From an uncultured beta proteobacterium (GTDB taxonomy: Bacteria; Pseudomonadota; Gammaproteobacteria; Burkholderiales; Burkholderiaceae_C): 64,000 bases of DNA. Numbering within the stretch: position 1 is the stretch's first letter; every line of letters starts with the position of its first letter. The notes under the pieces were generated by a model that was given only the letters and a program-made list of their open reading frames with translations, made no database searches and was not told the DNA's origin. Made by a program: the position numbers and the translations under genes. Below are positions 58,875-64,000 of this stretch, one piece after another. The stretch is from NCBI GenBank assembly GCA_903823025.1, contig CAIJRK010000073.1, positions 50,616 to 114,615 of the forward strand. The letters are read 5' to 3'.

Positions 58875-61262
58875 ATGAACGCCCCCGTTGACGTCTCCTT
58901 TTTCGCGCGCGCTGCCAAGCCGCTGAACAGTTACCGCAAATACTGGGCGGCCCGCTTTGGCACCGCCAAATTCCTGCCTATGTGCCGTGCCGAGATGGAC
59001 GTACTGGGCTGGGACAGTTGCGACATCATTTTGGTCACCGGCGACGCCTATGTGGATCACCCCAGCTTTGGCATGGCCGTCATTGGTCGCATGTTGGAAG
59101 CGCAGGGTTTCAGAGTCGGCATCATCGCGCAACCTGACTGGCAAAGCGCCGATCCGTTCAAGGTGCTGGGCAAGCCCAATTTGTTTTGGGGCGTGACGGC
59201 GGGCAACATGGATTCCATGATCAACCGCTACACCGCTGACCGAAAAATCCGCAGCGACGACGCCTACACCCCCGGCGACATTGGCGGCAAACGCCCCGAC
59301 CGCGCCGCCATTGTGTACAGCCAACGCTGCCGCGAAGCTTTCAAAGACGTGCCAATTGTGTTGGGCGGCATTGAAGGTTCGTTGCGCCGCATTGCGCATT
59401 ACGACTACTGGTCTGACAAAGTGCGCCGCTCCATCGTGGTTGATGCCAAGTGCGATTTGCTGCTGTACGGCAACGCAGAACGCGCCATTGTCGAGATTGC
59501 GCACCGCTTGGCGTCGCGTGAGCCAGTTGAAAAAATAACCGATGTGCGCGGCACCGCCTTCGTGCGTCGCCCGGATGATGCGTCGGGCCAAGGCTGGTTT
59601 GAGATCAATTCCACCAGCGTGGACGAGCCGGGTCGGGTGGAGGCGCAAGTCAATCCGTATATGACCACGAGTGAGCAGGCCGCAGAGCAGGGCAGTACTT
59701 GCTCCAAAGAAGAGTCCCAGGTTAATGCCATGGATACGGCCTCTACCGGCCAATTAGGCTTACAAGTTGAAGCGAATCCGGCGATTCGGCCCTTGACTTT
59801 TATGCCCAACCCCAACTTGCCCTTAGGTGCGGGCAAGCTCAAAGTTCCGCCGCGTGACCGGTCGGTGATTCGTTTGCCCAGCTACGAGCAGGTCAAGTCC
59901 GACGCCGTGCTTTACGCCCACGCCAACCGCGTGTTGCACCTAGAAACCAACCCCGGCAACGCCCGCGCTTTGGTGCAGGCGCACGGCACCGGCGTGACGG
60001 CCCGCGATGTCTGGATCACGCCGCCGCCGATTCCGCTCACCACGGCTGAAATGGATTTGGTGTTTGACCTGCCTTACGCCCGCAGCCCGCACCCCAGTTA
60101 CGCCGATGAGGCGGGCAGCCACGACGGCAGCACCAAAATTCCGGCGTGGGAGATGATCCGGTTTTCGATCAATATCATGCGCGGCTGCTTTGGCGGCTGC
60201 ACCTTTTGTTCGATCACCGAGCATGAAGGACGCATCATCCAAAGTCGCTCTGAAGACTCGGTGATTAAAGAGATTGAAGAAATCCGCGACAAGGTCAAAG
60301 GCTTTACCGGCACGATTTCCGACCTTGGCGGGCCGACGGCCAATATGTACCGTCTGGGTTGCCGCAGCCCCGAGATTGAAGCGGCTTGCCGCAAACCGAG
60401 TTGCGTCTTTCCGGGTATTTGCCAAAACCTGACCACCGACCATGGCCCGCTCATCAAAATTTATCGTCGGGGTCGTGCGCTCAAAGGCATCAAAAAAATC
60501 CTGATTGGCTCAGGCGTGCGTTACGATTTGGCCGTCCAAAGCCCTGAATACGTCAAAGAGTTGGTAACGCACCACGTCGGCGGTTACCTCAAAATTGCGC
60601 CCGAACACACCGAGCAAGGCCCGCTCACCAAGATGATGAAGCCGGGCATCGGCACCTACGACAAATTCAAAACTTTGTTCGAAAAATTCACCGCTGAAGC
60701 AGGCAAAAAGCAGTTTTTGATTCCGTATTTCATCGCCGCCCACCCCGGCACCAGCGACGAAGACATGATGAATTTGGCGATCTGGCTCAAGAAAAATGGC
60801 TTTCGCGCCGATCAGGTGCAGACCTTTTACCCGTCGCCCATGGCCACCGCCACGGCCATGTACCACACCAACAAAAACCCGCTGCGCAAGGTCACGCGCG
60901 ACAGCGAGACGGTTGACATCGTGCGCGGTGACAAACGTCGGCGTCTGCACAAAGCCTTTTTGCGCTACCACGATGCCAACAATTGGCCGCTGTTACGTGA
61001 GGCGCTCAAAACCATGGGTCGCGCTGATTTAATCGGCAATGGCAAACACCATTTGATCCCGACTTTTCAGCCCTTGACCGATGGCAACTACACCAGCGCA
61101 AGACGCAAAAATTCGACGGCAACGCTTCAAGGTGCAGCGGCCAAACCAGCCGCCGGCGCTCAGGTGAAAGCAGGTCGTTTGTTGACGCAGCACACCGGTT
61201 TACCGCCAAGAGACAACGGCGCCGGACGGGTGCCGGGCAAAGCGGCCCGCAAGTTAAGGTAG
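58875..61262 (+). CDS. YgiQ-family radical SAM protein
   Basis: A 795-residue radical SAM protein of unknown reaction. The [4Fe-4S] motif C-x3-C-x2-C is in [18 protein letters not shown] (about residues 438-455). [20 protein letters not shown] at the N-terminus, [20 protein letters not shown] and [19 protein letters not shown] are YgiQ hallmarks, and a basic tail follows. A roughly 50-residue stretch around residues 255-305, rich in Gln, Ser and Glu, looks like a poorly conserved insertion. The start is the ATG at 58875 rather than a GTG three codons upstream. It is unrelated to gas vesicles as far as known. Confidence 0.88.
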   Translation: MNAPVDVSFFARAAKPLNSYRKYWAARFGTAKFLPMCRAEMDVLGWDSCDIILVTGDAYVDHPSFGMAVIGRMLEAQGFRVGIIAQPDWQSADPFKVLGKPNLFWGVTAGNMDSMINRYTADRKIRSDDAYTPGDIGGKRPDRAAIVYSQRCREAFKDVPIVLGGIEGSLRRIAHYDYWSDKVRRSIVVDAKCDLLLYGNAERAIVEIAHRLASREPVEKITDVRGTAFVRRPDDASGQGWFEINSTSVDEPGRVEAQVNPYMTTSEQAAEQGSTCSKEESQVNAMDTASTGQLGLQVEANPAIRPLTFMPNPNLPLGAGKLKVPPRDRSVIRLPSYEQVKSDAVLYAHANRVLHLETNPGNARALVQAHGTGVTARDVWITPPPIPLTTAEMDLVFDLPYARSPHPSYADEAGSHDGSTKIPAWEMIRFSINIMRGCFGGCTFCSITEHEGRIIQSRSEDSVIKEIEEIRDKVKGFTGTISDLGGPTANMYRLGCRSPEIEAACRKPSCVFPGICQNLTTDHGPLIKIYRRGRALKGIKKILIGSGVRYDLAVQSPEYVKELVTHHVGGYLKIAPEHTEQGPLTKMMKPGIGTYDKFKTLFEKFTAEAGKKQFLIPYFIAAHPGTSDEDMMNLAIWLKKNGFRADQVQTFYPSPMATATAMYHTNKNPLRKVTRDSETVDIVRGDKRRRLHKAFLRYHDANNWPLLREALKTMGRADLIGNGKHHLIPTFQPLTDGNYTSARRKNSTATLQGAAAKPAAGAQVKAGRLLTQHTGLPPRDNGAGRVPGKAARKLR

Positions 61263-61306
61263 CCCGTTTAGGTGAAACGCCTAAACACCCGCCGCCAGGC
61301 AGGCGC

Positions 61307-62668
61307 TTAACTGGCGGTGGCTCTTTGCAGTCTGATGTTGGCCGCCAGTCCGCCTGACAACGTGTTGCTCAGGGCAAACGTGCCGCCCATGCGCAAACAG
61401 GTTTTCTCGACAATGGCCAAACCTAGCCCGGCGCCATTGGCCGAGGTGCGGGCCGCTTCACCCCGATAAAAAGGCTTGGTCAGGTCGCCCAATTGCGCTT
61501 GCGAGACGCCTGGGCCGTGGTCGCGCACGCGAATCAGCACCCACTTGTCGCTGGCCTTGGCATCAATTTCAACGACAGCGACGCCCGTGTCTGCCGACTT
61601 GCCGTAACGGCGCGCGTTCTCCAGCAGATTGCTGATGACGCGCCCCAACTCGACGGGGTCGGCGAGCACCAGCAAGTTATCCGTGAGGTTCAGCTGAACC
61701 TGAATATCTTCGCAATTACGCACGCTGAAAAGACAGGCTTCAATCACCTCGCGCAGCGTCACGGCGCCTAATTTGACACTGCCGGGCCGGGCGTATTCAA
61801 GAAATTTCCCAATGATGGCATCCAGTTGCGTAATGTCGGAGGCCATATTGGCGCGGGCTTCCAGGTCGGCCACACTGAGTTCGGTTTCCAGACGCAAACG
61901 CGCCAGCGGCGTGCGCAAGTCATGCGAGATACCTGCCAGCATGATGGCGCGGTCTTGCTCAATTTTCGCCAGCTTTTGCGTCATGCGATTGAAGCCGATA
62001 TTGACATCGCGTATCTCACGGGTGGCCACCGTTTCGTCCAGTGTGCAATTGTCAAAATCGCCTTCGCGCACGCGGCTGGCGGCAAACGAGAGTTGCTTGA
62101 GTGGGCGGTTAATCAGGCGCGCAATCAGGGCTGCGCCCGCCAGCGACAAAATGCCCGCCGACATGAGCCAGATAATCCAGGTTCGTCCGCCTGTGCGATT
62201 AAAGCGGGCACGGTCTGTGAGCATCCAGTACCGGTCGCCGTCGATGGTGAACCCCACCCACAGACCATCGACTTGGTTCACACTGTTGGCCACCACCGTG
62301 TCGTCGCCCAACCTTGACTTGAGTTCTTGTGACACCCGCTGACTGAGTACATCGGGGTCAAACGGTTCATAGGTGTCATCGGGTTCACGCGGCACGATGC
62401 GCACGCCTTCCTGATCGGTCATGGTTTTGATCAGCGACACGCGGGCGATGGCATCGGCGTGAATCAGGGCGGCACGGCTCAAGTTGACCAGCGAGGCAAT
62501 TTGTTGTGCGGTCTGGATGGCGCGTGGCTCAAATTCCAGTGCGCGCAGGGTTTGCAGCCAAGCCAGAATGCTGCCAATCAGCAGCAGCGCGACCAAAAAA
62601 AAAGTATGCCAAAACAGGTTCAAGTCAAAGCGTGACCGAACCTTGAAGCGCCCTTTTTTGAGAGCCAA
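61307..62668 (-). CDS. EnvZ-like sensor histidine kinase
   Basis: A 453-residue membrane kinase: TM1 about 20-40 (FFLVALLLIGSILAWLQ), a periplasmic domain to about 165, TM2 about 165-190, HAMP (INRPLKQLSFAASRVREGDF), HisKA with His in GISHDLRTPLARLRLE (about residue 250), and HATPase (N-box SNLLENARRYG, DHGPGV, GAGLGLAIVEK). The architecture and the ISHDLRTPL motif match EnvZ/RstB-type kinases that sense envelope or osmotic conditions. It starts 6 bp after the OmpR-like gene, its cognate regulator. Confidence 0.88.
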   Translation of the reverse strand: MALKKGRFKVRSRFDLNLFWHTFFLVALLLIGSILAWLQTLRALEFEPRAIQTAQQIASLVNLSRAALIHADAIARVSLIKTMTDQEGVRIVPREPDDTYEPFDPDVLSQRVSQELKSRLGDDTVVANSVNQVDGLWVGFTIDGDRYWMLTDRARFNRTGGRTWIIWLMSAGILSLAGAALIARLINRPLKQLSFAASRVREGDFDNCTLDETVATREIRDVNIGFNRMTQKLAKIEQDRAIMLAGISHDLRTPLARLRLETELSVADLEARANMASDITQLDAIIGKFLEYARPGSVKLGAVTLREVIEACLFSVRNCEDIQVQLNLTDNLLVLADPVELGRVISNLLENARRYGKSADTGVAVVEIDAKASDKWVLIRVRDHGPGVSQAQLGDLTKPFYRGEAARTSANGAGLGLAIVEKTCLRMGGTFALSNTLSGGLAANIRLQRATAS

Positions 62669-62674
62669 GAGGTT

Positions 62675-63406
62675 TTACCCCGCCCCATCCGGCACAAAAA
62701 CATAACCCACGCCCCAAACGGTCTGGATGTAGCGTGGCGCCGTGGCGTCTTCTTCGACCAACTTGCGCAGGCGTGACACCTGCACATCGAGGCTGCGATC
62801 AAAAGGTTCAAACTCGCGTCCGCGTGCGAGTTGGGCCAGTTTTTCACGCGACAAAGGCTGGCTGGGGTGTCTGACCAGCGCCTTCAACATGGCGAACTCA
62901 CCGGTGGTCAGTGGCAGGTCTTCGGTGTCTTTGCGTAGCGTGCGCGCGCCCAGGTTAAAGGTAAACGGGCCAAAGTTGACAATATGGTTGTCGATGGACG
63001 GCGCGCCGGGTGCCTCCATGGCTGGGCGACGGCGTAGCACGGCATGAATGCGGGCCAGCAGTTCACGCGGATTAAAGGGCTTGCCCAAGTAATCGTCAGC
63101 GCCGACCTCCAGACCGACAATGCGGTCCACATCTTCGCCCTTGGCCGTCAGCATGATGATGGGGGTGCGGTCATTGGTCGCACGCAGGCGCCGGCAAATG
63201 GACAAACCATCTTCACCGGGCATCATCAGATCAAGCACGATCAGGTCAACGGCTTCGCGCAGCAAGATGCGCGTCAGGGCTTTGCCGTCCTCGGCTTGCA
63301 GCACGTCAAAACCTTCTTGCGTCAGGTAGCGGCGCAGCAAGTCACGGATACGGGCATCGTCGTCAACAATCAGAATTTTGTCATTGCGTGGAAGGGCTTG
63401 GCTCAT
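62675..63406 (-). CDS. ompR: OmpR-family response regulator
   Basis: A 243-residue regulator: receiver domain with DDDARIRDLLRRYL, phospho-acceptor Asp in IVLDLMMPGEDG (about residue 58), TAKGE and GKPF; then a winged-helix Trans_reg_C domain (LTTGEFAMLKALVRHPSQPL through SRLRKLVEEDATAPRYIQT and VWGVGYVF). The start is the Met at 63406 (MSQALPRNDK). The open frame begins 12 codons earlier. It is the first gene of the two-component operon, and two TTTGT-W-ACAA motifs upstream suggest autoregulation. Confidence 0.9.
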   Translation of the reverse strand: MSQALPRNDKILIVDDDARIRDLLRRYLTQEGFDVLQAEDGKALTRILLREAVDLIVLDLMMPGEDGLSICRRLRATNDRTPIIMLTAKGEDVDRIVGLEVGADDYLGKPFNPRELLARIHAVLRRRPAMEAPGAPSIDNHIVNFGPFTFNLGARTLRKDTEDLPLTTGEFAMLKALVRHPSQPLSREKLAQLARGREFEPFDRSLDVQVSRLRKLVEEDATAPRYIQTVWGVGYVFVPDGAG

Positions 63407-63425
63407 AAAAGTTTGACCTGCTAAA

Positions 63426-63504
63426 TTTGTAACAAAGGCCATTCTTGCAGGCTAACGCGTCATGTTTTGCGAAATCTCAGTGAGTTTTGACAGTTTGTTA
63501 CAAG
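63426..63504. promoter_or_regulatory. Two TTTGTWACAA motifs upstream of ompR
   Basis: TTTGTAACAAA (63426-63436) and GTTTGTTACAAG (63493-63504) share the core TTTGT-W-ACAA, spaced about 67 bp. The core resembles OmpR half-sites (TGTNACA-like). They flank the shared gap between ompR and the small secreted-protein gene. Confidence 0.45.
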
Positions 63505-63576
63505 TGTTGCGCCAGAAATTCAATCCATCCCACATCCAAAAGATGCAGGCCTGCCATTTGGCGTTATGTTCTCCTC

Positions 63577-63867
63577 ATGAACATTCTGCTTTTTCTGTTT
63601 ATTTCTTTCTTTGCCATCGGTGCTTGGGCACAAACAAAAGTCGGTCGAGATCCCATGCCCGAGCAGACTTTACTGGAGTTGCCAGACCCGGAGCAGCGTC
63701 GTGCTGAATTGCGCTCTGTCCTGAAAACCTCAATGTCGGTAGAGGCGCCAAGTCAGGAGTCGGCGCTTGAAAAAATACCAGCCAAGCGGCATTTGACGGA
63801 ACAGCAGCGGGCGCGTCTTCGGCAACAATTGCGCCAACAACGCCCGAATGAAAAACTGGATTTTTAG
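63577..63867 (+). CDS. Small secreted or periplasmic protein of unknown function
   Basis: A 96-residue protein starting MNILLFLFISFFAIGAWAQT, a signal peptide with likely cleavage after AWA. The mature part is charged and Gln/Arg-rich, ending in a helical basic segment (LTEQQRARLRQQLRQQRPNE). No family was recognised. The open frame extends 30 codons upstream, but those codons are not signal-like and the internal ATG is chosen; its ribosome-binding site is weak. It is divergent from ompR and may share its regulation. Confidence 0.6.
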   Translation: MNILLFLFISFFAIGAWAQTKVGRDPMPEQTLLELPDPEQRRAELRSVLKTSMSVEAPSQESALEKIPAKRHLTEQQRARLRQQLRQQRPNEKLDF

Positions 63868-63944
63868 TACGCGTTCACCCCACTACCCAACTGATTTCAT
63901 AGTGTTGTCGGGATTTGTGCAAAAACAGGTCAGAATTGATAGCA

Positions 63945-64000
63945 ATGCAAATTAATCTACGGCAAGCCAGCCCGAAACCCCAAACGCTTGAAGAAGCGCA
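63945..64000 (+). CDS. Possible start of a further gene, truncated by the window
   Basis: An ATG at 63945 opens a frame (MQINLRQASPKPQTLEEA) that runs to the window edge without a stop. There is no visible ribosome-binding site, and too little sequence to identify it. The 77 bp before it hold nothing recognised. Confidence 0.35.
   Translation, partial: MQINLRQASPKPQTLEEA

Overview
The window looks like a chromosomal segment of a Comamonadaceae betaproteobacterium close to Rhodoferax/Polaromonas. This rests on gene content and protein style (fnr/hemN pair, O-acetylhomoserine sulfhydrylase, circularly permuted ATP-grasp/alpha-E pair, TgpA-DUF58-MoxR set, etfBA with a long acyl-CoA dehydrogenase). 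Gas-vacuolate species are known in both genera (Rhodoferax antarcticus, Polaromonas vacuolata). No database search was run. Genes are tightly packed on both strands, and no rRNA, tRNA, insertion sequence or CRISPR array was seen.

Layout. 1-2317: the 5' end of an fnr gene, divergent from hemN and a SafE-like membrane protein, with two FNR-box-like palindromes between fnr and hemN. 2337-6704 (-): a three-gene efflux-type ABC exporter. 6804-20399 (+): dus, tex, an HDOD gene, comEC, an ATP-grasp/alpha-E pair, a large GGDEF-EAL protein and a second HDOD gene. 20419-25478 (-): lytic transglycosylase, TgpA transglutaminase, DUF58 and MoxR. 25528-32622 (+): histone-deacetylase-like amidohydrolase, MscS channel, etfB-etfA, acyl-CoA dehydrogenase and nitronate monooxygenase. 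32613-41212 (-): GST, trhO, dnaJ, dnaK, grpE, an FKBP, a winged-helix regulator, metY and serB. 41363-43597: MOSC, acyltransferase and MgtC genes.

43723-58688 (+) is the most distinctive part: a complete gas-vesicle locus in two blocks. The first block is regulatory and proteostatic: an unrecognised protein, a sigma-54 response regulator, an Hsp20 (GvpH type), a Cdc48-type double AAA+ ATPase, a GvpF/L protein, a PAS histidine kinase and a lone receiver protein. The second block is structural and assembly: gvpA, a GvpC-like repeat protein, gvpN, a coiled-coil protein, an undescribed small ORF, gvpF, gvpG, a tandem ArsA/Get3-like ATPase, a TPR protein, a short GvpA paralogue, gvpK and a GvpJ-like paralogue. 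gvpA has a textbook sigma-54 promoter (TGGCACG-N4-TTGCA), and the predicted transcript starts at a stable hairpin. The locus therefore appears to carry its own sensor kinase, sigma-54 activator and target promoter. Its gene set resembles the Serratia sp. ATCC 39006 gas-vesicle cluster as I recall it, but with the two blocks in swapped order.

58875-64000: a YgiQ radical SAM protein, an EnvZ/OmpR-type two-component system, a small secreted protein and the first codons of a possible further gene.

Starts were moved inward from the longest open frame where a better ribosome-binding site, an overlap or the family N-terminus supported it. Regulatory sites were found by eye and are predictions.
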